A stretch of DNA of 64,000 nt from 630D-37 sp037478835 (GTDB lineage Bacteria; Chloroflexota; Anaerolineae; Anaerolineales; Villigracilaceae). A model generated the notes under the pieces. It saw only the letters and a list, made by a program, of their open reading frames with translations. It did not search any database and was not told the origin of the DNA. The stretch is taken from assembly GCA_037478835.1 (NCBI GenBank), contig JBBFLV010000001.1, forward strand, positions 372,001 to 436,000, read 5' to 3'. Shown here one piece after another: positions 1-7,362 of this stretch (positions within the stretch are counted from its first letter, which is position 1; every line of letters begins with the position of its first letter). Both the position numbers and the translations under genes were made by a program.

Positions 1-999
1 GCGCTGATCGAGGCCGGCACCGGCGGCCAGGATGGCCTGCCCGTAGGATTCCAGCGTTTCACCTTTTAGTGGAGAGGCTCCGGTGAAGGCCCAACGCGCT
101 AGGCGTTCAGCAGCCTGACGGTCACGCGGGGTGGTGGTGGGAGAAGTGAAGAGCAATGTATCCGAAAGGATGCCGGCCAGGAGCATGCCGGCCAGTGCCG
201 GTGGCGGCGCAATGCCGGCTTCTGCCATTTGTTCGGTGACCAGGGTGGATGTCGAGCCGACGATCTCCACGCGCATGCGAATAGGTGTGTGGGTATGAGG
301 ATTCCCCAGGCGGTGGTGATCGAGGATTTCCAACAAATCGGCCTCTTCCAGGGAGGCGATTGCCTGGCGCGGTTCGTTGTGATCTACCAGGATCACCTTC
401 AGGCGCGGCGGGTTTAGAAGATCGCGCTGACGGGCGATGCCCAGGTAGTAGCCGTTTTCGTCTACGATCCAGTAGTTATCGTATTCATCGTGCAGGATGC
501 GGTGGAGCGAATCCCGAATGTGACCTTGGGCCGGGAATTTTGGGACGGTGGTATCGGCGGCCAAGCGACAGGGCGCGGTCATCAAGTCGCCTAATCGCAC
601 CGTGTTCAGCGAGGGGTTCGGGCCGAGCGTTTCGGTGAAGTAGCGGAAGAGGCTCCAGCCGCTGATCAGACCGTAGGGTCGCCCTTCAGCGTCTACCACC
701 GGTGCTAATCCCCCGGTGCGTGTGGCCAGCGACCAGGCTTCGGAAAGCGGACTTTCGGGGAGGATTGTGTCCAGGCGCTGCATGACCGATTCAAAACGCG
801 GCGAAGCGTCGGTCAAGAGCGGAGGCGCTTCGAGACCGAGCCGCTGCAGCACCCAAGTTGTTTGGGGGTTTAAAGCCCCGGCGCGCGCCGCGATCGTTTC
901 CAGTCCATCCCGTTCGTGAAGCAACCAGGCATAGCCCATGGCGGCGGCTACGGTATCTGTATCCGGATTAATATGACCGACTACGTAAATTCTGGACAC
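1..999 (-). CDS. Manganese-dependent inorganic pyrophosphatase with CBS domains (family II), partial at 3' end
   Basis: Hydrolyses pyrophosphate to phosphate in the cytoplasm. The visible 333 codons start at a GTG and run off the left edge. An N-terminal DHH-superfamily motif GHINPDTDTVAAA lies near residue 8, followed by two CBS repeats (about residues 70-195), then VDHNE near 201 and LDHHR near 233, which are metal ligands of family II enzymes. A CBS insertion between the first and second metal motifs is the CBS-PPase architecture, known to bind adenine nucleotides; no DRTGG domain is visible between the CBS repeats. The GTG is chosen because a TATAAT sits 6 nt upstream and there is no Shine-Dalgarno, so the mRNA is probably leaderless. 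The C-terminal DHHA2 domain is mostly outside the window. Confidence 0.9.
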   Translation of the reverse strand, partial: MSRIYVVGHINPDTDTVAAAMGYAWLLHERDGLETIAARAGALNPQTTWVLQRLGLEAPPLLTDASPRFESVMQRLDTILPESPLSEAWSLATRTGGLAPVVDAEGRPYGLISGWSLFRYFTETLGPNPSLNTVRLGDLMTAPCRLAADTTVPKFPAQGHIRDSLHRILHDEYDNYWIVDENGYYLGIARQRDLLNPPRLKVILVDHNEPRQAIASLEEADLLEILDHHRLGNPHTHTPIRMRVEIVGSTSTLVTEQMAEAGIAPPPALAGMLLAGILSDTLLFTSPTTTPRDRQAAERLARWAFTGASPLKGETLESYGQAILAAGAGLDQR

Positions 1000-1004
1000 G
1001 CTTT

Positions 1005-1026
1005 GATTATACCAGATGGTATAATC
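1005..1026. promoter_or_regulatory. Palindromic divergent promoter
   Basis: GATTATACCA (1005-1014) is the exact reverse complement of TGGTATAATC (1017-1026). Each arm holds a TATAAT -10 box, minus strand at 1011-1006 for the pyrophosphatase and plus strand at 1020-1025 for the DedA gene. The minus transcript should begin at or next to the GTG at 999. The plus transcript has a short leader with ACGGAGG (1041-1047) before the ATG at 1053. Confidence 0.7.
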
Positions 1027-1052
1027 GGCTTTACTTTTGAACGGAGGCTCAA

Positions 1053-1721
1053 ATGGATTTACTCTACTTTGCGATTGACTTGTTTCTACATTTGGACAAA
1101 CACCTGGCCGAGATCATTTCACGTTACGGTACCTGGACTTATGCGTTGCTGTTTTTAGTAATTTTCATGGAGACCGGTTTTGTCGTGACGCCGTTCTTGC
1201 CGGGGGATTCGCTGCTTTTTGCGGCCGGAACGTTTGCGGCTTTAGGCTCTTTGAATGTCTATCTTTTGGTCGGCTTGCTGATGGCCGCAGCGATCCTAGG
1301 GGATACGGTGAATTACTGGATCGGTCACACACTGGGGGAGCGTGCCTATCAAAGCCGATGGGTGAAGAAGGAATATCTCGACCGCACCCATGCCTTTTTC
1401 GAGAAACACGGCGGCAAGACGATCTTCCTGGCGCGCTTTGTGCCCATCGTGCGCACGTTTGCGCCGTTCGTGGCCGGGGTTGGCCGGATGTCATACGGGT
1501 ACTTTCTCTCATACAATCTCTTTGGCGGGATTGTCTGGGTGGCGCTTTTCACCTTTGCCGGCTATTTCTTCGGCAACATCCCTTTTATCAAGCATAATTT
1601 CTCCCTGGTGATCCTGGCGATTATTTTGATCTCGGTGTTGCCGATGGTGGTGGAATTCTGGCGGAGCCGGCGAGAGAAGAAGCAGGCAGAGGTGCCCGGC
1701 CTGAGGGATCAGGTCTTGTAA
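1053..1721 (+). CDS. DedA family (VTT/SNARE-associated domain) membrane protein
   Basis: Inner-membrane protein of 222 aa, normal for the family, whose members act in envelope maintenance and lipid-carrier or lipid translocation. Diagnostic motifs are visible in order: ETG...PFLPGDSLLFAAG (about residues 41-60), GDTVNYWIG (about 84-92), FARFVPIVRTFAPFVAG (about 125-142) and YNLFGGIVW. Several hydrophobic helices are present, with a basic C-terminal tail. The start is supported by ACGGAGG 6 nt before the ATG. It is transcribed apart from the pyrophosphatase and ends at a hairpin terminator facing livF. The transported substrate cannot be told from sequence. Confidence 0.93.
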   Translation: MDLLYFAIDLFLHLDKHLAEIISRYGTWTYALLFLVIFMETGFVVTPFLPGDSLLFAAGTFAALGSLNVYLLVGLLMAAAILGDTVNYWIGHTLGERAYQSRWVKKEYLDRTHAFFEKHGGKTIFLARFVPIVRTFAPFVAGVGRMSYGYFLSYNLFGGIVWVALFTFAGYFFGNIPFIKHNFSLVILAIILISVLPMVVEFWRSRREKKQAEVPGLRDQVL

Positions 1722-1773
1722 CAACGTAGCGTCACGCTCCCGACGCCTGTAGCAAGCCCATTGCTTGCATATA

Positions 1774-1800
1774 AAAGGGCACCTTTTTGAGGTGCCCTTT
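1774..1800. terminator. Bidirectional intrinsic terminator between dedA and livF
   Basis: AAAGGGCACC (1774-1783) pairs perfectly with GGTGCCCTTT (1791-1800) around a TTTTTGA loop. A/T runs on both flanks allow termination of both converging transcripts. A second weaker hairpin (GCAAGC/GCTTGC, 1752-1768) lies just before it. Confidence 0.8.
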
Positions 1801-1822
1801 CGCTTTGGGTTAGATCGTCGAA

Positions 1823-2533
1823 TCACAGGCCTAGATATGCGGCACGCACGTGAGGATCGCGGATCAGCTGGCGCGGTGTGCCGTGTAGTTCCACTTTGCC
1901 ACCGGCTACTACGTAGGCATAGTCGCTGATTGCCAGGGCCATCTGGCTGTTTTGCTCGACGAGCAGGATGCTCAGCCCCATGGAGCGCAGTTGCTTTACG
2001 GTCTCAAAGAGCTGGATGGTGAGGATGGGTGCCAGGCCGAGGGAGAGCTCGTCGATCATCAGCAGGCGCGGTTCGGCCATGATGCCACGGGCGACGGCCA
2101 GCATTTGCTGTTCCCCACCGCTCAGGGTGCCGGCCTTCTGCGCAGCGCGCTCTTTGAGTCGTGGAAAGAGCGTATACACGCGTTCAAGATTCTGGTTGAA
2201 GCGGGCACGAGCGCGGGAATTGCTGGCACCCATTTCCAGGTTCTCGTAGACGCTCATTTCGCTGAAGAGCTGCCGGCCTTCCGGCACTAGTACCAACCCC
2301 ATCTCGGCTTTGACATACGGCGGTAGATGGCCGATCTCGCGCCCTTCAAAGCGGATGGAACCACTCCAGGGGCGAATTAATCCCATGATCGTGCGCAGGA
2401 TGGTGGTCTTTCCTACCCCGTTACTCCCGATTAGGGCGGTGAGCTTCCCCTCTTCAACCTGCATGGAACATCCCCATAGAATCTGAACTTCGCCGTATCC
2501 GGAAGTCAGGTCTTGAATTTCCAGAATGTTCAT
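1823..2533 (-). CDS. livF: Branched-chain amino acid ABC transporter ATP-binding protein LivF
   Basis: One of two cytoplasmic ATPases that power the Liv importer. The 236 aa match the short LivF class. Walker A is GSNGVGKTT (about residues 36-44), the signature is LSGGEQQMLAVARG (about 137-150), Walker B is LLMIDE (about 156-161), and the H-loop region here reads LLVEQN. The start ATG overlaps the end of livG (ATGA-type, 4 nt), as is usual for translationally coupled Liv genes. It is last in the operon and ends at the shared terminator near 1774. Confidence 0.93.
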   Translation of the reverse strand: MNILEIQDLTSGYGEVQILWGCSMQVEEGKLTALIGSNGVGKTTILRTIMGLIRPWSGSIRFEGREIGHLPPYVKAEMGLVLVPEGRQLFSEMSVYENLEMGASNSRARARFNQNLERVYTLFPRLKERAAQKAGTLSGGEQQMLAVARGIMAEPRLLMIDELSLGLAPILTIQLFETVKQLRSMGLSILLVEQNSQMALAISDYAYVVAGGKVELHGTPRQLIRDPHVRAAYLGL

Positions 2534-3285
2534 GCGACCTCCTCCAGCAAACGTTGTGCCAGTTTGGGATCGCCGAGATAGGCCTCAATGACGCGTGGGT
2601 TGTTTGAGATTTCCTGGGGCGTCCCCTCGGCAATTTGCTCTCCGTAATCCAGGACAATGATGCGCTCGGAGATTTTCATGATGGCGTGCATGAGATGCTC
2701 AATCATAATAATGGTGATTCCTTGCTCTCGGATGGCGCGGATGGTCACCAGCATGGATTCAACTTCAGTGGGGTTCAGGCCGGCCAGCACTTCATCCAAC
2801 AGGAGCAGATAGGGGCGCGCTGCCAAGGCCCGTGCCATTTCCAGCCGTTTCTTTTGGGCGATATTCAGGCTTCCGGCCAGTTGATCGGCACGTTCCTTTA
2901 GCCCGACCAGCTCCAGAATTTCATCGGTGATCTCGGATGCGCGGGAAAGGGGGTGATTCTCACGCCCGAAACAGGCACCGACCATCACGTTTTCGCGCAC
3001 CGTCAACTGGTTCAACGGACGCACGATCTGATGGGCACGTGCAAGGCCGCGCCGCGCCACTTCATAGGGTCTGAGCCCGGTAATGTCCTCACCGCGGAAG
3101 ATCACCCGTCCTTCCTCAGGAGTGTAGACTCCGTTGATCACGTTGAACAGGGTCGTTTTACCGGCGCCGTTGGGGCCGATCAGGCCGAGGATCTGGCCCT
3201 GTGGCAGGTCGAAGGTAACACGGGTGAGTGCCTGCAAACCACCGAAACGTTTGGTTATGCCTTGAACTGAGAGTAACACGCTCAT
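2530..3285 (-). CDS. livG: Branched-chain amino acid ABC transporter ATP-binding protein LivG
   Basis: Second ATPase subunit of the importer, 251 aa. It shows Walker A GPNGAGKTT (about residues 36-44), the LivG-type signature SLNIAQKKRLEMARALA in place of LSGG, Walker B LLLLDE, and the C-terminal LGDP motif (YLGDPKLA) characteristic of LivG-type proteins that contact the permeases. It overlaps livM by 4 nt upstream and livF by 4 nt downstream, so all four membrane-complex genes are coupled. Confidence 0.93.
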   Translation of the reverse strand: MSVLLSVQGITKRFGGLQALTRVTFDLPQGQILGLIGPNGAGKTTLFNVINGVYTPEEGRVIFRGEDITGLRPYEVARRGLARAHQIVRPLNQLTVRENVMVGACFGRENHPLSRASEITDEILELVGLKERADQLAGSLNIAQKKRLEMARALAARPYLLLLDEVLAGLNPTEVESMLVTIRAIREQGITIIMIEHLMHAIMKISERIIVLDYGEQIAEGTPQEISNNPRVIEAYLGDPKLAQRLLEEVA

Positions 3286-4268
3286 ACCAACACCCTCCGC
3301 AGCTTAGAGAATCGCTGCTGCAGCCATCCTACCAGACCGGCAGGCACAAAGAGCACGATGATCAGGAGCAGAATGCCGGCGATCACCAGCTGAAAGTCCT
3401 TGATGGCGAGACCGGCGATTTTCCAATCTGTGGTGAGTAACAGGCCACGTAATCGCTGGTATCCCCAGGCACCCAGGAGAGGACCGAGCACTGTGCCCTG
3501 TCCACCAAGCATGACCATGACGATGGCCTCAATGGAGAAATGGAGTCGGAAGGCATCCTTGGGCTCCACCGTGCCGTTTTTGAAGAAAAAGAGCACGCCC
3601 AACATGCCCGGCAGCACTGCCGAAAGGACATAGGCGATCGTCTTATATTGCGGGGTCACTACGCCCATCACTTCGGCGGCGTCTTCATCCTCGCGGATTG
3701 CCATTAGGCCTAGACCTAGTTTACTTTGCCGCACCCAGTAGCTGAGCAGGATGCCGGCCAGGCTGATGGCGACTACGAAATAGTAGGTAAGCCAGAGAGC
3801 CTCTGCCGCTCCACCGTAGGGCTTATATACCGAAAAATGGAGTTCGATCCCGGTGGAGGCACCGAACGGCTTGAAATTGGATACAAACGTGCGCATGGCC
3901 TCGTTAATGCCAATGGTGACCAGGGCAAAGTAGGCGCCGCGCAGCCGCAGAATGGCGCGCCCTAGCAGGAAAGCCAGCAGCGCGGAGGTCAATCCGCCGA
4001 GAAGGACCCCCCATGGTAAGGGCCAACCCCATTTATCGATCGCATATACTCCCATGTAGCCACCCAGGCCGTAAAAGACCACGTGCCCGAACGAGACATA
4101 ACCGGTGTATCCCAAAATAATGTTCAGACTGGAGGCCATGACGATCGCCAGCAAGACGGTGAAGGTGCGTTCGCGCAGTGCCGCATCGCGGGTGATGATA
4201 GGTGGTATGCTGATCAAGAGCAAAATGCCAAGCGTCAACCAGAGACCGGGGTGGATCGACTTTTTCAT
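3282..4268 (-). CDS. livM: Branched-chain amino acid ABC transporter permease LivM
   Basis: Inner-membrane permease of 328 aa with about nine hydrophobic segments. LivM motifs are visible: LNIILGYTGYVSFGHVVFYGLGGY near residue 50 and the ATPase-contact loop around AIREDEDAAEVMGV near residue 190, followed by GGQGTVLGPLLGA. It forms the translocation channel with LivH. It overlaps livH by 4 nt at its start and livG at its end, in an uninterrupted minus-strand operon. Confidence 0.92.
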   Translation of the reverse strand: MKKSIHPGLWLTLGILLLISIPPIITRDAALRERTFTVLLAIVMASSLNIILGYTGYVSFGHVVFYGLGGYMGVYAIDKWGWPLPWGVLLGGLTSALLAFLLGRAILRLRGAYFALVTIGINEAMRTFVSNFKPFGASTGIELHFSVYKPYGGAAEALWLTYYFVVAISLAGILLSYWVRQSKLGLGLMAIREDEDAAEVMGVVTPQYKTIAYVLSAVLPGMLGVLFFFKNGTVEPKDAFRLHFSIEAIVMVMLGGQGTVLGPLLGAWGYQRLRGLLLTTDWKIAGLAIKDFQLVIAGILLLIIVLFVPAGLVGWLQQRFSKLRRVLV

Positions 4269-5128
4269 GATTTTCCTCCAAGCAAGCCGCTGGGACGGAC
4301 AAGCAGGATGAAGACGAAGAAGAGGAACTCGATCACCGGCACCCAGGTGTTGGGGATGGCCAGTGGGAATATGCCTTCCATCAGTCCGAGGATCAATCCG
4401 CCGAGCAAAGCGCCGAGCGGATTGCCCAGGCCACCCAAAACACTGATGATAAAGCTCTTGAGCTCATAGGTGCCACCCGAAAGGATGGTGAACGAGAAGA
4501 AGGTGGCGATTAGACCACCGGCAATTGCCGCCAGCATCGTACCGAGGCCGAAGCTCAAGGCCAATACGCGCGCCGCAGGGATACCCATCAATTCGGCCGC
4601 GGCACGGTTGTTCGCCACAGCGCGCACATATTTGCCCGGACGCGTGCGGTACAGGAAGAAATAGAGGGCTGCCGTTACCAGCAACGTTACCAGAGCAGCG
4701 ACCAGACGGGTACCTTGGAGGGTGATTTCGCCGATCTCGATCCGTCCGAGCGAGAAGCCGGTATCCCGCGGGCTGGTGGTGAAAACGGCCGTCCCGATGC
4801 CGATGATGATCATGTTGATTGAGAATGTGGCCAGCAGCGTCGAAAGGTGAGGGGCATCGATCACCCGATGGATGGCGATAAAGTAGATCAGAATGCCGAG
4901 CAGAAGCCCTAGGATTGCCACCAGGATCAGCGCCAGATAGGGATTCAGGCCTAATCCGGTGAAAAGCAGGTATACGCCGAACATGCCCAAGGCGATCACC
5001 GGACCGTGAGCCAGGTTGATGACGTGCATGACGCCCCAGATCAGGGTCAACCCCATGGCGGCGATCCCGTAGACGGTGCCGATCAGCAGGCCATCTATGA
5101 TGGATGAAAGGATGGTATTGAAGCTCAT
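4265..5128 (-). CDS. livH: Branched-chain amino acid ABC transporter permease LivH
   Basis: Permease of 287 aa with the LivH signatures YGIAAMGLTLIWGVMHVINLAHG (N-terminal) and RAVANNRAAAELMGI, the coupling loop that meets the ATPase. The C-terminal GGLGNPLGALLGG motif is also typical. The ATG at 5128 is preferred over a TTG 18 nt upstream because GGCGGAG lies directly before it. It is separated from livK by a strong hairpin, so livHMGF is probably made at lower levels than the binding protein. Confidence 0.92.
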   Translation of the reverse strand: MSFNTILSSIIDGLLIGTVYGIAAMGLTLIWGVMHVINLAHGPVIALGMFGVYLLFTGLGLNPYLALILVAILGLLLGILIYFIAIHRVIDAPHLSTLLATFSINMIIIGIGTAVFTTSPRDTGFSLGRIEIGEITLQGTRLVAALVTLLVTAALYFFLYRTRPGKYVRAVANNRAAAELMGIPAARVLALSFGLGTMLAAIAGGLIATFFSFTILSGGTYELKSFIISVLGGLGNPLGALLGGLILGLMEGIFPLAIPNTWVPVIEFLFFVFILLVRPSGLLGGKS

Positions 5129-5188
5129 GCTATCTCCGCCGGTCAAAGGATGTCAACGCAGTTACGCTAATACAAACGTCGGATCGTA

Positions 5189-5222
5189 AAACCCTGCAGG
5201 AGGCATCCCCCCTGCAGGGTTT
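5189..5222. terminator. Hairpin attenuator between livK and livH
   Basis: AAACCCTGCAGG (5189-5200) pairs perfectly with CCTGCAGGGTTT (5211-5222). It lies directly after the livK stop in transcription order. The downstream T tract on the minus strand is short, so partial termination or 3'-end protection of livK mRNA is likelier than full termination. Confidence 0.65.
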
Positions 5223-5237
5223 CTTTTGTAGCAACGT

Positions 5238-6548
5238 TTAGCGGATCGGATAGAGCGCTTTAGCCGTGGCGCCTTCTGCAGGCCAGACTACTTGCTTTAC
5301 TAGGTTGCCGGAGGCATCCTTTTGCCACTGGATGTAGACCATCTCGTGGCCGATCTGCAGGCCATGTTGTTCGGCGCTGGTATCGAATTTGATGCGACCG
5401 AAGAAGATGGTCATATCCATGTTATCCAGCGCCTGCTTGATGGCCGCCGTATCCAGTGAACCGGCCGTTTCGATGGCCTTTTGCAGGATCAGGCCGGCGG
5501 CATAACCACCCGCGGCGTGATACGAGGGCTCCTCGCCAAAGGCGGCCTGATAGGCTTTGACGAACTCCTCACCGGTTGGGCCGTAATCGGGTTTGAAGGC
5601 GGCCAGCGGTTCCCATTGGCTGGGACCGATCACACCCAGAGCGGCCTCGCCGATCTCGGCGAACTTCGGCTCAGGCGGCGCCACCAACAGGGCGATCATC
5701 TTCACCGCCAGATTCTTTTCATAGAGCGCCTTGGCGAATTGCTGACCATCGGCAAAGTGACCGCCACCGAGCACGACCTCGGGTTGGGTACTTTCGATCT
5801 TGGTGACAATCGGGGCAAAATCGGTGGTGCCGCTATCATAGCCTTCGTAGAGCACGATCTCGTACCCCTTGCTTTCGGCATAGGCCTTAACCGCATCGGC
5901 GACCGAGGTCGAGAATTTGTCATTTTCGTGGACGATGGCGATCTTCTTGACGTTCGGGTCGAGAGAGGCCAGCAGGTCAACGGCCCCGGTTAGGTAGCGG
6001 CCGGCCGGGGTGTACGTTTGATAGACCAGGGTGTAGCCCTTTTGGTAGGTGCCCTCCGAGGCCGCGCCGGTAGTGATCATGATCTTCTCATATTGCTGGG
6101 CGATCACCGCCGCGGCATCTGCCAGACCCGAAGAATAGGGGCTGATCAGGAAATCGGCCTTGTCTTCGGTGATCAACTTCGTATACAGTTCCTGCACGCG
6201 ATCGGCGTTGGATTCGTCATCGTAGAACTTGGCCTGGAACTTGACCACCGTGCCATCGGCAAGCTTAATGCCGCCGGCCGCGTTGACCTGATCCATCCAG
6301 AGCTTCAAACCGTTGTTCTGGCGGGTGGATTCAACGTTCAACTTGCCGGTCAGGGAAGCGGTGAAGCCGATGGTCACCACTTTTTCGGGGGGTGTGGTCG
6401 GAGCCGGGGGTTGAGTGGGGGCCTGGGTGGCCGGTGGTTGTGTAGCAGGCGGTTGGGTAGGGGGTGGAGCGGTGGGTGTAGTCTGCGGGCCGCAGGCGGC
6501 TATCACCAGACCAAGCACGACGAAAAGGGAAAGCAAGAGACGTTTCAT
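5238..6548 (-). CDS. livK: Branched-chain amino acid ABC transporter substrate-binding lipoprotein
   Basis: Captures the substrate outside the membrane and hands it to LivHM. The protein has 436 aa. A lipoprotein signal peptide with lipobox VIAAC ends near residue 19, followed by a Pro/Thr/Gln-rich tether to about residue 55 and a type I periplasmic-binding fold (Peripla_BP_6), starting VVTIGFTASLTGKLNVES. Length and folds fit Liv-type receptors. RBS GGGAGGAG precedes the ATG. It is first in the liv operon, directly downstream of a two-component system on the same strand. Binding specificity (Leu/Ile/Val, amide or urea-like) cannot be told from sequence. Confidence 0.9.
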   Translation of the reverse strand: MKRLLLSLFVVLGLVIAACGPQTTPTAPPPTQPPATQPPATQAPTQPPAPTTPPEKVVTIGFTASLTGKLNVESTRQNNGLKLWMDQVNAAGGIKLADGTVVKFQAKFYDDESNADRVQELYTKLITEDKADFLISPYSSGLADAAAVIAQQYEKIMITTGAASEGTYQKGYTLVYQTYTPAGRYLTGAVDLLASLDPNVKKIAIVHENDKFSTSVADAVKAYAESKGYEIVLYEGYDSGTTDFAPIVTKIESTQPEVVLGGGHFADGQQFAKALYEKNLAVKMIALLVAPPEPKFAEIGEAALGVIGPSQWEPLAAFKPDYGPTGEEFVKAYQAAFGEEPSYHAAGGYAAGLILQKAIETAGSLDTAAIKQALDNMDMTIFFGRIKFDTSAEQHGLQIGHEMVYIQWQKDASGNLVKQVVWPAEGATAKALYPIR

Positions 6549-6578
6549 AGGCTATCTCCTCCCGAAGGGTAGAATTTC

Positions 6579-6598
6579 GTGGACGGTGACACGTCCAC
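6579..6598. promoter_or_regulatory. Inverted repeat in the livK leader
   Basis: GTGGACG (6579-6585) and CGTCCAC (6592-6598) form a perfect 7-bp inverted repeat, 31 nt upstream of the livK ATG. It could be a leader hairpin or a binding site for the adjacent response regulator. Neither is shown. Confidence 0.4.
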
Positions 6599-6675
6599 TA
6601 CTTGTAGCATATCCTACCCGGAAAAACGAGGCATAAAAGGCGGTTCGGGGATCGTAAAAAAACCGTAAACGTCGT

Positions 6676-7362
6676 TTAGCGTTCCTCAAAGCGATAGCCG
6701 ATCCCATGCTCGGTGTGCAGATAACGAGGATGCGCGGGATCGGCCTCGATCTTGCGCCGCAGTCGCCCGATATAGACGCGCAGGTATTCTGCTTCGTTGC
6801 CGTATTGTGGTCCCCAGACTTGCTGCAGAATGAACTGGTGCGAGAGCACTTTTCCGGCATTGCGCATGAGAAAGACCAACAGGTTATATTCGGTAGGCGT
6901 AAGGGAGATTTCGCGCCCGTTTACCGTAACAATGTGACGTTCCAGGTCTGCGCAGATCTCGCCACGCACCAATCGTTCGCCGCCGCTCGGCACATGCGAC
7001 CATTGCGATCGGCGCAGCACGGCCTTCACCCGTCCCAGGAGCTCACCAACACCGAACGGTTTGGTTAGATAATCATCGGCACCCAGATCAAAAGCACGTA
7101 CCTTATCACTCTCCTCACCGAGAGCGCTCAGGATAATGATCGGCACACCGGAGACCTCACGCAGGCGACGCGTTACCTCCAGACCGTCCAGATGGGGCAT
7201 CATCAAGTCCAAAATGATCAGGTCCACGGATTCGTGCTCGAAGATCGCCAGCGCCTCCAGACCGTTGGATGCAGTAAGCACGCGGTAACCGCGCACTTCC
7301 AGGTTGCGACGCACGAAGTCGCGTAGCGCTTTCTCATCGTCAACGACCAGGACGGTGGTCAT
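6676..7362 (-). CDS. OmpR/KdpE-family response regulator
   Basis: DNA-binding response regulator, 228 aa. The receiver domain occupies residues 1-120, with acidic pocket DDE (9-11), phospho-acceptor Asp52 in LIILDLMMP and Lys101 in LTKPF. A winged-helix effector follows (about 130-225), ending with LRVYIGRLRRKIEADP...GIGYRF. Its ATG overlaps the kinase stop by 4 nt (ATGA), showing that the two are a cognate pair. It is followed 127 bp later by the livK leader on the same strand, making the liv operon a candidate target. A weak hairpin plus T run occurs at about 6654-6676 on the minus strand. Confidence 0.93.
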   Translation of the reverse strand: MTTVLVVDDEKALRDFVRRNLEVRGYRVLTASNGLEALAIFEHESVDLIILDLMMPHLDGLEVTRRLREVSGVPIIILSALGEESDKVRAFDLGADDYLTKPFGVGELLGRVKAVLRRSQWSHVPSGGERLVRGEICADLERHIVTVNGREISLTPTEYNLLVFLMRNAGKVLSHQFILQQVWGPQYGNEAEYLRVYIGRLRRKIEADPAHPRYLHTEHGIGYRFEER

